DNA of 64,000 nucleotides from Litoribaculum gwangyangense. Its GTDB lineage: Bacteria; Bacteroidota; Bacteroidia; Flavobacteriales; Flavobacteriaceae. Below are positions 50,452-59,676 of this stretch, one piece after another. A program made the position numbers and the translations under genes. Every line of letters starts with the position of its first letter. Position 1 is the stretch's first letter. The stretch spans positions 806,001 through 870,000 of the forward strand of contig NZ_BAABJW010000002.1 of the NCBI RefSeq assembly GCF_039543505.1, read 5' to 3'. The notes beneath the pieces were generated by a model, which was given only the letters and a program-made list of their open reading frames with translations, did not search any database and was not told where the DNA came from.

Positions 50452-51804
50452 TTGACGTTTCAAGATTTAAATTTAAATACACCCCTTTACAACGCTTTAA
50501 CCGATTTAGGTTTTACCACGCCTACGCCCATTCAAGCCGAAGCTTTTAATGTGGTGGCATCGGGTAAAGATATGGTGGGTATCGCACAAACTGGCACGGG
50601 AAAAACCTTTGCCTATATGCTGCCTATTTTGAAAGATTTAAAATTCGCAACGCAAGAGCATCCACGGGTTTTAGTTTTAGTGCCAACTAGAGAATTGGTA
50701 GTTCAAGTGGTTGAGGAAATTGAAAAGCTCTCAAAATACATCAATAATCGTGTTTTAGGCGTTTATGGTGGCACCAATATTAACACCCAGAAACAAGCGA
50801 TTGCAGAAGGTTTAGACATCCTTGTGGCAACACCAGGAAGATTATACGATTTGGCAGTCAGCAGGGTATTGCAGCTTAAATCCATACAAAAATTGGTGAT
50901 TGATGAAGTGGATGTGATGCTCGATTTAGGGTTTAGGCATCAATTGATTAATATTTTTGATATCCTTCCCCAAAAGCGACAAAACATTATGTTTTCGGCA
51001 ACCATGACGCAAGATGTGGATGTTTTGATTAACGAATTTTTTAAAAGTCCCGAGTGTGTGTCTATTGCGGTTTCTGGCACGCCGCTTGAGAATATTGAGC
51101 AATCACGTTACAATGTACCTAATTTTTACACTAAAGTGAACTTGTTGGTGCATTTGCTAAACGATACTGAAACTTTTAATAAAGTATTGGTCTTTGTAGC
51201 TCGAAAACGAATGGCAGACCGCCTTTTTGAAGCTCTAGATAAACATTTCAAGGAAGAACTTTGCGTCATCCATTCCAATAAAACACAAAATTACCGCTTG
51301 CGTAGTATTGAGCAATTCCGAGAAGGTGAGAACCGAATTTTGGTAGCTACCGATGTAATGGCTCGCGGTTTAGATATTGACCATGTAAGCCATGTCATTA
51401 ATTTTGACACCCCTGATTTTCCTGAAAATTATATGCATCGTATTGGTAGAACAGGACGTGCAGAACGTAAAGGGATTTCAATTTTGCTTTCAACGGAAAT
51501 AGAACAAGAGTCTGTTAAACGCATTGAAGCCCTCATGCAAATGGAAATTCCGTTGTGGGAAATCCCAGAAAGTGTTTCAATTTCAAATGAGCTTATAGAA
51601 GAAGAACGACCCCAAATAAAGGAACGTAACAACCCAACCAAACGAAGCGATGACGATATTCCTGGACCAGCTTACCATGACAAAGCTGAAAAAAACCGGA
51701 AGGAAAATTTGGGGGGCTCATACAGACGGGAGATTGCAAAAAAATACAAAAAACCTAAAACCAGAGGTGATAAAAATTATAATAAACGAAATAAAAGAAA
51801 ATGA
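50452..51804 (+). CDS. DEAD-box RNA helicase (TTG start)
   Basis: A 450-residue SF2 helicase: Q motif FTTPTPIQ (about 20-27), motif I AQTGTGKT (43-50), Ia PTREL, II DEVD (a DEVD variant of DEAD, about 146-149), III SAT, IV-VI with RGLD and HRIGRTGRAE, and a basic C-terminal tail (KKPKTRGDKNYNKRNKRK). It works on RNA, for example in ribosome assembly or cold adaptation. TTG is the start because the first ATG (residue 39) would remove the Q motif. The variant motif II is worth noting. Confidence 0.9.
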   Translation: MTFQDLNLNTPLYNALTDLGFTTPTPIQAEAFNVVASGKDMVGIAQTGTGKTFAYMLPILKDLKFATQEHPRVLVLVPTRELVVQVVEEIEKLSKYINNRVLGVYGGTNINTQKQAIAEGLDILVATPGRLYDLAVSRVLQLKSIQKLVIDEVDVMLDLGFRHQLINIFDILPQKRQNIMFSATMTQDVDVLINEFFKSPECVSIAVSGTPLENIEQSRYNVPNFYTKVNLLVHLLNDTETFNKVLVFVARKRMADRLFEALDKHFKEELCVIHSNKTQNYRLRSIEQFREGENRILVATDVMARGLDIDHVSHVINFDTPDFPENYMHRIGRTGRAERKGISILLSTEIEQESVKRIEALMQMEIPLWEIPESVSISNELIEEERPQIKERNNPTKRSDDDIPGPAYHDKAEKNRKENLGGSYRREIAKKYKKPKTRGDKNYNKRNKRK

Positions 51805-51805
51805 T

Positions 51806-51832
51806 TGTCATTCCTGCGAAAGCAGGAATCCA
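51806..51832. repeat. REP-like palindrome, copy 2
   Basis: TGTC + ATTCCTGC-GAAA-GCAGGAAT + CCA directly after the helicase stop and 13 bases before the GIY-YIG start. It is in the orientation opposite to copies 1 and 3. Confidence 0.85.
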
Positions 51833-51845
51833 CTTTTAATAGTAT

Positions 51846-52157
51846 ATGTATAAAACCATTCATCAATACTATCTTTATATCTTAACAAATCAAAAAAATG
51901 GAACTTTGTATATTGGTGTAACCAATAATTTGGAACGCAGAATGTTTGAGCACAAAAATAAATTGATTGACGGGTTCACTAAAGAATATGGCTTGGATAA
52001 ACTGGTTTATTTTGAAGTATTCCAATACGTAAATGATGCCATAAAAAGAGAAAAGAATATGAAAAAATGGAAACGTCAATGGAAAATTGATTTAATAGAG
52101 CAGAAAAACTCTAAATGGGATGATTTATCAGCAGATTGGTCATGTTTAATTGAATAA
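51846..52157 (+). CDS. GIY-YIG family nuclease (UPF0213-like)
   Basis: A 103-residue single-domain GIY-YIG protein: YYLYILTNQKNGTLYIGVTNNLERRMFEHKNK (the GIY-YIG strand pair reads LYI...YIG, with catalytic Arg in LERRM and Glu in KREKNMKKWKR). The KREK-KKWKR basic segment is typical of the group found near palindromic repeats in many bacteria. The protein is flanked by two inverted copies of the REP-like element, 13 bases before and immediately after it. It may be a domesticated or self-maintained repeat-associated nuclease. Confidence 0.87.
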   Translation: MYKTIHQYYLYILTNQKNGTLYIGVTNNLERRMFEHKNKLIDGFTKEYGLDKLVYFEVFQYVNDAIKREKNMKKWKRQWKIDLIEQKNSKWDDLSADWSCLIE

Positions 52158-52184
52158 TGGATTCCTGCCTTCGCAGGAATGACA
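52158..52184. repeat. REP-like palindrome, copy 3
   Basis: TGG + ATTCCTGC-CTTC-GCAGGAAT + GACA begins right after the GIY-YIG stop codon. Inverted with respect to the copy at 51806. Confidence 0.85.
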
Positions 52185-52222
52185 AGAACATATAAAAAAT
52201 ATAAATAAAAGAAGTAAATAGC

Positions 52223-53002
52223 ATGAAACCAAAAATCGTTTTAATCATCTTATTATTTTTCACAACACTTCAACCCGCTAACGCAGAACCAAAATGGGGA
52301 GCAACGGGCCACAGAGTAGTTGGTGAAATAGCCAATCAATACTTAAATTACAAGACAAAAAAAGAAATACAGCGATTGTTAAACAGAGAATCTTTAGCTT
52401 TTGTCTCAACGTTTGCTGATGAAATTAAATCGGATGAGCGCTATAAAAAATTTTACAATTGGCATTTTATAAATATGCCGTTAGATGCTGAATACGATTC
52501 TGCCAAACAACATCCTGAAGGCGATTTGGTTTCTGGAATAGCCTATTGCCAATCTATTATTAAAAACAAAAACTCCAGCGATGAGGAAAAAGCCTTTTAT
52601 TTAAAACTTTTAATTCATTTAATTGGTGATTTGCATCAACCTATGCACATTGGTTTGGAGGAAGATAGAGGTGGCAATGATTTTAAAGTACAATGGTATA
52701 ATAACGATACCAATTTACATAGCGTATGGGATAGCAAGATGATTGAAAAATATGGTATGAGCTATACTGAATTGGCTGTAAATGTAAATTATGTGACTAA
52801 ACAACAAATAAAGGAGATACAAAAAGGTAGTATTATAGATTGGGTAAACGAAACGCACAAACTTACCAGAAAAGTTTACGCAAATGTTAAACCTGATGAA
52901 AATTTAAGAAGCCGCTATTCTTACGATAATTTTAAAACGGTTAGAAGTCAACTCCAAATTGCAGGAATAAGATTAGCAAAGATTTTAAATGATTTGTTTT
53001 AG
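52223..53002 (+). CDS. S1/P1-type nuclease
   Basis: A 259-residue exported zinc-dependent nuclease. The signal peptide covers about 1-21. The mature enzyme begins with KWGATGHRVVGEIA (Trp25, His30), continues with FADEIKSDERYKKFYNWHFINMP and HLIGDLHQPMHIG near 130, and has GGNDFKVQWYN near 150 and NLHSVWDSKMIEK, which supply the His and Asp ligands of the three zinc ions. It would degrade single-stranded DNA and RNA in the periplasm or medium and provide phosphate or nucleosides. Confidence 0.92.
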   Translation: MKPKIVLIILLFFTTLQPANAEPKWGATGHRVVGEIANQYLNYKTKKEIQRLLNRESLAFVSTFADEIKSDERYKKFYNWHFINMPLDAEYDSAKQHPEGDLVSGIAYCQSIIKNKNSSDEEKAFYLKLLIHLIGDLHQPMHIGLEEDRGGNDFKVQWYNNDTNLHSVWDSKMIEKYGMSYTELAVNVNYVTKQQIKEIQKGSIIDWVNETHKLTRKVYANVKPDENLRSRYSYDNFKTVRSQLQIAGIRLAKILNDLF

Positions 53003-53052
53003 ACTTTAAAAGCGGTCATTCCAGAGAAGGTAGACGAGAAAATCTAAATTTA

Positions 53053-55674
53053 TCAATCCTCATCCATTTCCATAATTAAATTAGCTATTAAAGCAGTCCA
53101 ACCAGTTTGGTGTGACGCTCCAAGACCTTTACCATTATCCCCATCAAAAAACTCATAAAACAAATGAAGGTTTTTAAAATGTTCATCTTTGGTAAATGTT
53201 TTATTGGAATCATCGGCATGATATTGAAACTTACCATTTGAATTGGCTTCAAAAAGCTTAATTAGCCGTTTTGTTAATTCATTAGCTATTTGTTTCAAAT
53301 TTAATTTTTTACCAGATCCTGTTGGAAATTCATACTGGTAAGTTGGTCCATAAAATGTATAGTATTTACGAAGTGATTGGATAATCATATAATTGATAGG
53401 CATCCAAATAGGTCCACGCCAATTGGAGTTGCCCCCAAACATATTCGAACGACTTTCACCGGGTTCGTATTGGATTTGATGGTACCCATGATATTGAAAT
53501 ACAAATGGATTTTTTTCATGGTATTTAGAAAGTGAACGAATGCCATAATCTGATAGAAATTCATCTTCATCCAACAAGCGTTTTAACAAATGTTCTAATC
53601 TAAATCCTCTCATTATTGAAAACAGGTAGTTACCTTCCTCATTGGGATCATCCAGATTAGAAATTAAAGATGCTAAATCGGGGCGAGTTCTTATAATTTC
53701 GTTGGCCCTGATTCTAAATTCCTTTAGTTCCTCGAACAAGTCCTTGTGCATAATTTCTACAGCAAACATAGGAATCACACCAACTAAGGACCTTACTTTT
53801 AAACGATCGGTTACACCGCTAGACATCTCAACCACATCGTAATAAAAGTTATCTTGATCATCCCAAAGCGAAATATCTTTTTTACCAATATGATGCATAG
53901 CCCAAGCAATATTTAAGAAGTGTCTAAAAAATTTAGCTGCTGCTTCCTCATAAATTTTATTAGTTTTGGAGAGCTCTAATGACATGCGCAACATATTCAA
54001 GGTAAACATAGCCATCCAGCTTGTAGCATCCGCTTGTTGCATTCTGGTTATACCCGGTGGCATGTGGTTTCTGTCAAAAACCCCAATATTATCAAGGCCA
54101 AGAAAACCACCTTCAAAAAGATCAGTACCACTTTTATCCTTTTGGTTAACCCACCATGTAAAATTGAGCAATAGTTTTTGAAAAGCTTTTTCCAAAAACT
54201 CGATATCACCCTTGCCAGTGTAGGTTTTGTCTTTTTCAAAAACATGCCAGACCGCCCAAGAATGTACTGGTGGATTTACATCGCTAAAATTCCATTCGTA
54301 AGCTGGAATTTGCCCATTGGGATGCATGTAGTTTTCTTTTAAGACAAGCAGTAATTGTTCTTTTGCAAAAAACGGATCCACCTCAACAAACGATGCCATG
54401 TGAAAAGCCAAATCCCAGGCAGCATACCATGGATATTCCCATTTATCGGGCATAGAAATGATATGTCTGTTGGTGAGGTGTTGCCAACTAAAATTTCGGA
54501 GGTTCGTTCGGTTAGGTCTGATTTCGCCGGGGCCCCCAAAAAGCCATTTGAATACATCGTAGTAATAGAATTGCTTAGTCCACAACAAGCCAGCAAAAGC
54601 ACTTTTAGCTATTGCTTGATGCGTTTCTGGCATATCTTTCTTTATGGTTTGATTGTAAAAATCTTCACATTCAGCTATTCGTTGCGAGAATATCGCATCA
54701 AAATTTGTCCAAGGATCCTGCAATTTAATTTTACTTAATCGAATTCTAATGGTTTTTTCTTCTCCCGCTTTCAGTTTTAATTTGTGCCAAACTGCAAATT
54801 TAGAACCATTTTTTTCAGGATTAACCGTTGGTTTTCCATGAATAACGTGCTCGTTTATACCATCTTTTACATACTCAACATCATTGGGTATATTATAAAT
54901 ACGACTGTTATTAGTTTCATTTTCACAGAATAATTGCTTACCACCTTCATGATAAAAGTAATACCGCCCATTTCTGGTGCTTCGGGACATAACACTAGAA
55001 TCGGAAATCGATTTCATGGTTGGTCGTGTATGCCTTTTGTTATGTTTCCAGAAATTTCTAAACCAAAGGTGTGGCAGCACATGGATATCAGCAGCTTTTG
55101 AACCTCTATTAACAACAGTAACCTTCATAAGGATATCGTTTACATCGGCCTTAGCATACTCAATAAAGCAGTCAAAATACGCGCTATTTTTAAATACTCC
55201 CGTATCTAACAATTCATATTCAAATTCGTCTCGACTTCTCTGATTACCGCCAACCAAATCGCCATAAGGAAACTCATTTTGTGGGTATTTGTACAAAAAT
55301 TTACAATAGGAATGAGTGGGTGAAGACACCTGATGAAAATACAATTCTTTAACATCTTCACCGTGGTTACCCTGATTATTAGTTAACCCGAATAAACGCT
55401 CTTTCAAAATGGCATCCTTACCGTTCCAAAAGGCTGGTGCTAAACACAAAATTTCGCGCGAGTCACAAAAACCCGCAATACCTTCTTCGCCCCATCGGTA
55501 AGCATTGCTCCTAGCCTTATCGTGGTCTATAAATTCCCAAGATGTTCCATGTTCACTATAATCTTCCCGAACAGTTCCCCATTGTCTATCGGCTAAATAT
55601 GGCCCCCATTTTTTCCAGTACTTATAGGTATCCTCTACGGCTAATCGTTCTGCCTCCGTTCCTTTTTGAATCAT
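53053..55674 (-). CDS. GH63-like glycoside hydrolase (MGH1-like)
   Basis: An 873-residue cytoplasmic-looking protein with the GH63/mannosylglycerate-hydrolase-like layout: an N-terminal beta-sandwich (about 1-330), then an (alpha/alpha)6 barrel. The barrel shows PDKWEYPWYAAWDLAFHMASF (about 420-440), HPNGQIPAYEWNFSDVNPP (about 465) and GYHQIQYEPGESRSNMFGGNSNWRGPIWMP (about 740-770); Asp in YAAWDLAF and Glu in YEPGESRSNM are the likely catalytic acid and base. Substrate preference is unknown, possibly glucosylglycerate- or alpha-glucoside-type compounds. No signal peptide. Confidence 0.82.
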   Translation of the reverse strand: MIQKGTEAERLAVEDTYKYWKKWGPYLADRQWGTVREDYSEHGTSWEFIDHDKARSNAYRWGEEGIAGFCDSREILCLAPAFWNGKDAILKERLFGLTNNQGNHGEDVKELYFHQVSSPTHSYCKFLYKYPQNEFPYGDLVGGNQRSRDEFEYELLDTGVFKNSAYFDCFIEYAKADVNDILMKVTVVNRGSKAADIHVLPHLWFRNFWKHNKRHTRPTMKSISDSSVMSRSTRNGRYYFYHEGGKQLFCENETNNSRIYNIPNDVEYVKDGINEHVIHGKPTVNPEKNGSKFAVWHKLKLKAGEEKTIRIRLSKIKLQDPWTNFDAIFSQRIAECEDFYNQTIKKDMPETHQAIAKSAFAGLLWTKQFYYYDVFKWLFGGPGEIRPNRTNLRNFSWQHLTNRHIISMPDKWEYPWYAAWDLAFHMASFVEVDPFFAKEQLLLVLKENYMHPNGQIPAYEWNFSDVNPPVHSWAVWHVFEKDKTYTGKGDIEFLEKAFQKLLLNFTWWVNQKDKSGTDLFEGGFLGLDNIGVFDRNHMPPGITRMQQADATSWMAMFTLNMLRMSLELSKTNKIYEEAAAKFFRHFLNIAWAMHHIGKKDISLWDDQDNFYYDVVEMSSGVTDRLKVRSLVGVIPMFAVEIMHKDLFEELKEFRIRANEIIRTRPDLASLISNLDDPNEEGNYLFSIMRGFRLEHLLKRLLDEDEFLSDYGIRSLSKYHEKNPFVFQYHGYHQIQYEPGESRSNMFGGNSNWRGPIWMPINYMIIQSLRKYYTFYGPTYQYEFPTGSGKKLNLKQIANELTKRLIKLFEANSNGKFQYHADDSNKTFTKDEHFKNLHLFYEFFDGDNGKGLGASHQTGWTALIANLIMEMDED

Positions 55675-55733
55675 ATTTTAGATGAATTAGTATTATGTTG
55701 TAAATGAGTTTCAAAATAAAAATAATGCTTTTT

Positions 55734-55741
55734 CAAATATA
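55734..55741 (-). promoter_or_regulatory. Candidate -7 box of the GH63-like gene
   Basis: Minus-strand TATATTTG, 59 bases before the start. No -33 element seen. Confidence 0.4.
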
Positions 55742-55843
55742 TTTTTGCTCCATTAGTAAGTATTGTCTAATTGATTTAAATGGAAAGATAATTTGCAAAA
55801 TTTATAAAGAAAGTTTAAATAAATTAAAGAAATGATATTACAA

Positions 55844-55873
55844 AAAAGGCAAACCCAGTTGGGTTTGCCTTTT
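55844..55873 (-). terminator. Strong terminator after lpdA
   Basis: A perfect 13-bp stem (AAAAGGCAAACCC at 55844-55856, GGGTTTGCCTTTT at 55861-55873) with an AGTT loop, followed by further T residues on the minus strand. It lies 57 bases beyond the lpdA stop. Confidence 0.9.
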
Positions 55874-55929
55874 CTTATTAATGATATAGTCACGTTATTC
55901 AGTTATAAAGGAATGTCTCGCGATGGCCG

Positions 55930-57330
55930 TTATATGTGTAAAGCTCTATTTTCGGTAGCGGCTAAAGCGGCTTCTTTGATAGCTTCGGTAAAGGTTGGGT
56001 GCGCATGACTCATCCGCGATACATCCTCAGCACTAGCACGATATTCCATAGCTACGACTGCTTCAGCAATCATATCTGCAGCTCTGGCACCTATCATGTG
56101 TACGCCTAAAATTTCATCCGTTTTTTTATCTGCTAGTATTTTCACAAAACCGTCTAAATCCATACTAGCCCTACTTCTACCTAATGCACGCATTGGGAAT
56201 TGACCAGATTTATATTCAATACCTGATTCCTTAAGTTCTTCCTCAGTCTTCCCAACACTGGCAACTTCTGGCCATGTATAAACCACTCCTGGAATCAGAT
56301 TATAATCGATATGCGGTTTTTGTCCAGCAATAGTTTCTGCAACGAAAACACCTTCTTCTTCTGCTTTGTGCGCTAACATGGCGCCTTTAACCACATCACC
56401 AATCGCGTAAATATTCTTTACAGACGTTTGTAAATGGGCGTTAACTTCCACTTGTCCTCTATCGGTTAATTTCACACCTGCAGCTTCAGCATTTAAACCA
56501 TCGGTATAAGGACGACGCCCCACAGAAACTAAACAATAATCACCTTTAAATTCTACTTCTTCGCCTTTTTTATTATCTGCCTTTACAATGACTTCATCTC
56601 CCTTTCTCTCAACAGATTTTACTTTGTGTGATACTTCTATGTTAAATTTCGCCTTTTTGAAAACCTTATTCAATTCTTTAGAAAGTCCACTATCCATGGT
56701 AGGAATAATTCTATCCATGTACTCTATTACAGTCACCTCAGCACCTAAGCGTTTGTACACTTGTCCCAATTCTAATCCAATAACTCCCCCACCTATAACA
56801 ATCATATGTTTAGGTATTTCTTTCAGCTTTAATGCTTCAGTTGAAGTGATAACACGCTCTTTATCAAGGGTTATAAAAGGTAAATTTGATGGTTTACTTC
56901 CTGTTGCAATAATGGTATTTTTAGCTTCAATTTCTTCTTCTTTATCACCTTTAATTAAAATATGGGTTGCGTCTTTGAAGCTCCCTAATCCATGATATAC
57001 ATCAATCTTATTTTTATTCATCAAGAAATCAATACCACCCGTAGTTTGATCAACCACAGCTTGTTTACGAGCTATCATTTTTTCTAAATTTACCTTGATA
57101 TCACCAGGAATATCTATACCATGTTCCTCAAAATGCTTTACAGCATCTTCATAATGGTGTGATGAATCTAAAAGTGCTTTACTTGGTATACAACCAACAT
57201 TTAAACATGTACCACCAAGGGTTGCATATTTCTCTATAATGGCAGTTTTCATGCCTAATTGGGCGCAACGTATGGCAGCAACATATCCTCCTGGACCTGA
57301 GCCAATAACGGCTACATCGTATGAATTCAT
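55930..57330 (-). CDS. lpdA: Dihydrolipoyl dehydrogenase
   Basis: A 466-residue FAD enzyme, the E3 component of 2-oxo-acid dehydrogenase complexes and glycine cleavage. GSGPGGYVAA binds FAD, GGTCLNVGCIPSKAL (about 39-53) carries the redox disulfide Cys42-Cys47, GGGVIGLELG binds NAD and the C-terminal HAHPTFTEA contains the catalytic His-Glu pair. The full family length is present. It has its own promoter and a strong terminator. Confidence 0.96.
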   Translation of the reverse strand: MNSYDVAVIGSGPGGYVAAIRCAQLGMKTAIIEKYATLGGTCLNVGCIPSKALLDSSHHYEDAVKHFEEHGIDIPGDIKVNLEKMIARKQAVVDQTTGGIDFLMNKNKIDVYHGLGSFKDATHILIKGDKEEEIEAKNTIIATGSKPSNLPFITLDKERVITSTEALKLKEIPKHMIVIGGGVIGLELGQVYKRLGAEVTVIEYMDRIIPTMDSGLSKELNKVFKKAKFNIEVSHKVKSVERKGDEVIVKADNKKGEEVEFKGDYCLVSVGRRPYTDGLNAEAAGVKLTDRGQVEVNAHLQTSVKNIYAIGDVVKGAMLAHKAEEEGVFVAETIAGQKPHIDYNLIPGVVYTWPEVASVGKTEEELKESGIEYKSGQFPMRALGRSRASMDLDGFVKILADKKTDEILGVHMIGARAADMIAEAVVAMEYRASAEDVSRMSHAHPTFTEAIKEAALAATENRALHI

Positions 57331-57375
57331 AAATTATTTTTATTTAAAAATATGCTTTGTCTACTATCACGATAA

Positions 57376-57406
57376 CAAAGCTAAACCTGAAGTGCAAAAA
57401 TACAAA
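57376..57406 (-). promoter_or_regulatory. Promoter of lpdA
   Basis: Minus-strand TTTG (57403-57406), then TAGCTTTG (57376-57383) after 19 bases: a good Bacteroidota -33/-7 pair, 45 bases before the start codon. Confidence 0.65.
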
Positions 57407-57455
57407 TGTTTTGTTGGAAGACCATAAAAAAAACAAGCTTAAAATTAAGGATATA

Positions 57456-59039
57456 TCATTTGTAAATATCATTTAAAACCCATTCCAATTCAACATCTCT
57501 TTTTTGTCTTATATCCTCTATTGTTGGTGTTATTTCTATGTCAGGTTTTATACCATATCCATCAGGAATTTGTTTTTGAGGCGCTTCAATTTGCATTAGA
57601 CCCATTCTAATTTTAATTTTAGAAGTTGGCAATTCATATACTCTGTATACTCCTGCAACCGTTCCATTATAAGCTCCACCTGTTTCTTCTCCAACAAACA
57701 CTGCTCTTTTATTAGCTTTTAAATGTGTAGAAATAAGCGATGAAGCCGAAAAAGAATTTCCATTAATCAACACAAAAATATTACCTTTAAAACTTAAGGT
57801 ATTGGGTTCTTTTACCTTTGTATGTTTATTAAATCTATAATAAAGTTTACCATCTTCTTTTCTAGTTTTTAGCAAGTTATGAACCACCATAATGGGCGAT
57901 ACTATGCATCCCAAAACTTTTAAGCCTATAGGTGTTGTGTTGGTCATAAACGATTTTAAAAATGGAATTCGACTGGTTACCTCGCTATCGTTAATAAACC
58001 GATAGTTTTTATCTGTCAAAAAGGAATACAGGTGGTCAATTTCGGCTATTCTACCACCTCCATTTTCGCGTAAATCAATGATTACATGTTTTGATTTAGC
58101 AGCATCTATTTTAGAAAAACTTTCTTGATAGAATTTTTTGTAGGAGCCATTTGTAAAGCTCCTAATTTTCATGTAAGCAACTGTGGAATCTTTACCAATG
58201 AAATCAAAATTTCTTGTATACTGTTTAGTTTTCGACAGGTAACCATATTTTTTGTCGTCCTTTCTTTTCTTACGTTTTGATAATCGATTTTGTCTTTTTT
58301 CCTGTTTTGTTAAATTTTCGGGTTTTGTCTTCGCTTTTTTAACAGAAGTACTATCTTCCTTTTTTTCTTCTTTTAGAATGCGTTTGAAATTTTTAGTGAA
58401 AATAGAATCTTTATTCTTGATCGTTACTTTTAAACTATCTAAAAACCCTTTGTCTCTAACATAAAAGGATGCAAACCCTTTACTTACATATCTGTCGTGT
58501 AAAGTTGTGTTGTAACCATCTGAAGCAAATCGGGTTTTATAGGTGTTTATTAACTTAGAAACAGGTTCGTCATCAATACTTACTACCTCGCTACCAACCA
58601 ATGTAGAGTCCTTTCCGTAATTTTGTACCACCCAAAGTTTATCTTCCAAATACTCAAAATCCAAATCATAAAATTCAAACTTTTGTTTGTTCAAGGTTTT
58701 TCTTTCCTTTTTTGTAAAACGTTTAACAGTGTAACCAACTGACACATGACCTTGCCTAACATAGGCAACCACAGGTGCTAGTTTTTTATAAAATTCTTGT
58801 GTTGATAAAGGTAGTTTTATAGAAGTTTTTAAACTATCAAACTTAAAATCCAAATCAGATTTAGGTGTGTACTGGTATAGTTTGGGGTGATGCTTTTTTA
58901 ACTGTGTGTAGAGTTTATCAACATCGTTTCTTAAATCCTCAACAGCATGGGAAGCGGTAAGTTGTTCATTATATTTTTTAACACTGTTGCACGACGCCAA
59001 CAACATCAAAAGAAAAATAAAACAGAATGGTCTCATCAT
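57456..59039 (-). CDS. S41-family peptidase, lipoprotein
   Basis: A 527-residue exported peptidase with a lipoprotein signal ending at Cys17 (LLASC). Three parts follow: an N-terminal helical region with LPLSTQEFYKKLAPVVAYVRQGHVSVGY, a PDZ-like segment interrupted by a very basic insert (KKAKTKPENLTKQEKRQNRLSKRKKRKD, about 240-267), and the S41 catalytic core with VIIDLRENGGGRI (about 326) and NGNSFSASSLI (catalytic Ser near 430) plus GEETGGAYNG. The lysine-rich insertion is unusual for the family. It is convergent to nothing and divergent from smpB. Confidence 0.88.
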   Translation of the reverse strand: MMRPFCFIFLLMLLASCNSVKKYNEQLTASHAVEDLRNDVDKLYTQLKKHHPKLYQYTPKSDLDFKFDSLKTSIKLPLSTQEFYKKLAPVVAYVRQGHVSVGYTVKRFTKKERKTLNKQKFEFYDLDFEYLEDKLWVVQNYGKDSTLVGSEVVSIDDEPVSKLINTYKTRFASDGYNTTLHDRYVSKGFASFYVRDKGFLDSLKVTIKNKDSIFTKNFKRILKEEKKEDSTSVKKAKTKPENLTKQEKRQNRLSKRKKRKDDKKYGYLSKTKQYTRNFDFIGKDSTVAYMKIRSFTNGSYKKFYQESFSKIDAAKSKHVIIDLRENGGGRIAEIDHLYSFLTDKNYRFINDSEVTSRIPFLKSFMTNTTPIGLKVLGCIVSPIMVVHNLLKTRKEDGKLYYRFNKHTKVKEPNTLSFKGNIFVLINGNSFSASSLISTHLKANKRAVFVGEETGGAYNGTVAGVYRVYELPTSKIKIRMGLMQIEAPQKQIPDGYGIKPDIEITPTIEDIRQKRDVELEWVLNDIYK

Positions 59040-59136
59040 GAGTGCTAAAATATACAGTTTATGATGAACTGGATTGCATTTAATTAATCTTTAACTTTTG
59101 GTTATATTCTTGTTTAATAAACCGTGTAAATTTATG

Positions 59137-59144
59137 TAGTTTTG
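59137..59144 (+). promoter_or_regulatory. -7 box of smpB
   Basis: TAGTTTTG fits TAnnTTTG, with TTG (59111-59113) 23 bases upstream. Only 6 bases separate the box from the smpB ATG, so the transcript may start at or very near the start codon. Confidence 0.6.
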
Positions 59145-59150
59145 TACTTC

Positions 59151-59609
59151 ATGCAAAAAAACATCAACATACAGAACAAAAAAGCGCGTTTTCAGTATGA
59201 AATACTGGATAAATACACTGCTGGAATAGTTTTAACCGGTACCGAAATAAAGTCTATTAGAAGCAGTAAAGCATCCATTGCTGAAAGTTTTTGTGAGTTT
59301 AATGAGCGTGGCGAGCTTTTTGTAATTAATATGACCATTGAAGAATATGCCTTTGGAAATTATTACAACCATAAACCTAAAGCAGAGCGTAAATTACTCT
59401 TAAATAAAAAAGAACTTAAAAAACTTGAAAAGGAAGTCAATGTAAAAGGAAATGCCATAATCCCTCTGCGTTTATTCATTAACGATAAAGGATTTGCCAA
59501 AATGGAAATTGCACTAGCTAAAGGTAAAAAACTTTATGATAAACGCGAAACCATAAAAGACAGAGACAATAAGCGTAACTTGGATAGAGTAAAAAAAATA
59601 TATAAATAA
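59151..59609 (+). CDS. smpB: SsrA-binding protein SmpB
   Basis: A 152-residue OB-fold protein that brings tmRNA to stalled ribosomes. It begins MQKNINIQNKKARFQYEILDKYTAGIVLTGTEIKSIR, as in family members, and has the C-terminal basic tail GKKLYDKRETIKDRDNKRNLDRVKK that occupies the mRNA channel. ATG 59151 is chosen over an upstream in-frame TTG at 59142, because that TTG lies in the promoter -7 box. tmRNA itself is not in the window. Confidence 0.95.
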   Translation: MQKNINIQNKKARFQYEILDKYTAGIVLTGTEIKSIRSSKASIAESFCEFNERGELFVINMTIEEYAFGNYYNHKPKAERKLLLNKKELKKLEKEVNVKGNAIIPLRLFINDKGFAKMEIALAKGKKLYDKRETIKDRDNKRNLDRVKKIYK

Positions 59610-59676
59610 TTTAAGGGTTCATTAACGCTCTAAAAGTTTTAAAACCCATATTTTTCGAAACTCAAAAAAAGTTTTT

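Noticed and set aside
53030..53040. GTAGACGAGAA resembling the operator half-site
   Set aside because: No TTCG-type partner 21-22 bp away and no -7 box at the expected distance; it lies just past a gene end.
54355..54738. Open frame antisense to the glycoside hydrolase
   Set aside because: Antisense to a well-conserved gene with no start-site signal or recognisable domain.
59142..59150. Upstream TTG start of smpB
   Set aside because: It lies in the -7 box and the family starts at MQKN (59151).
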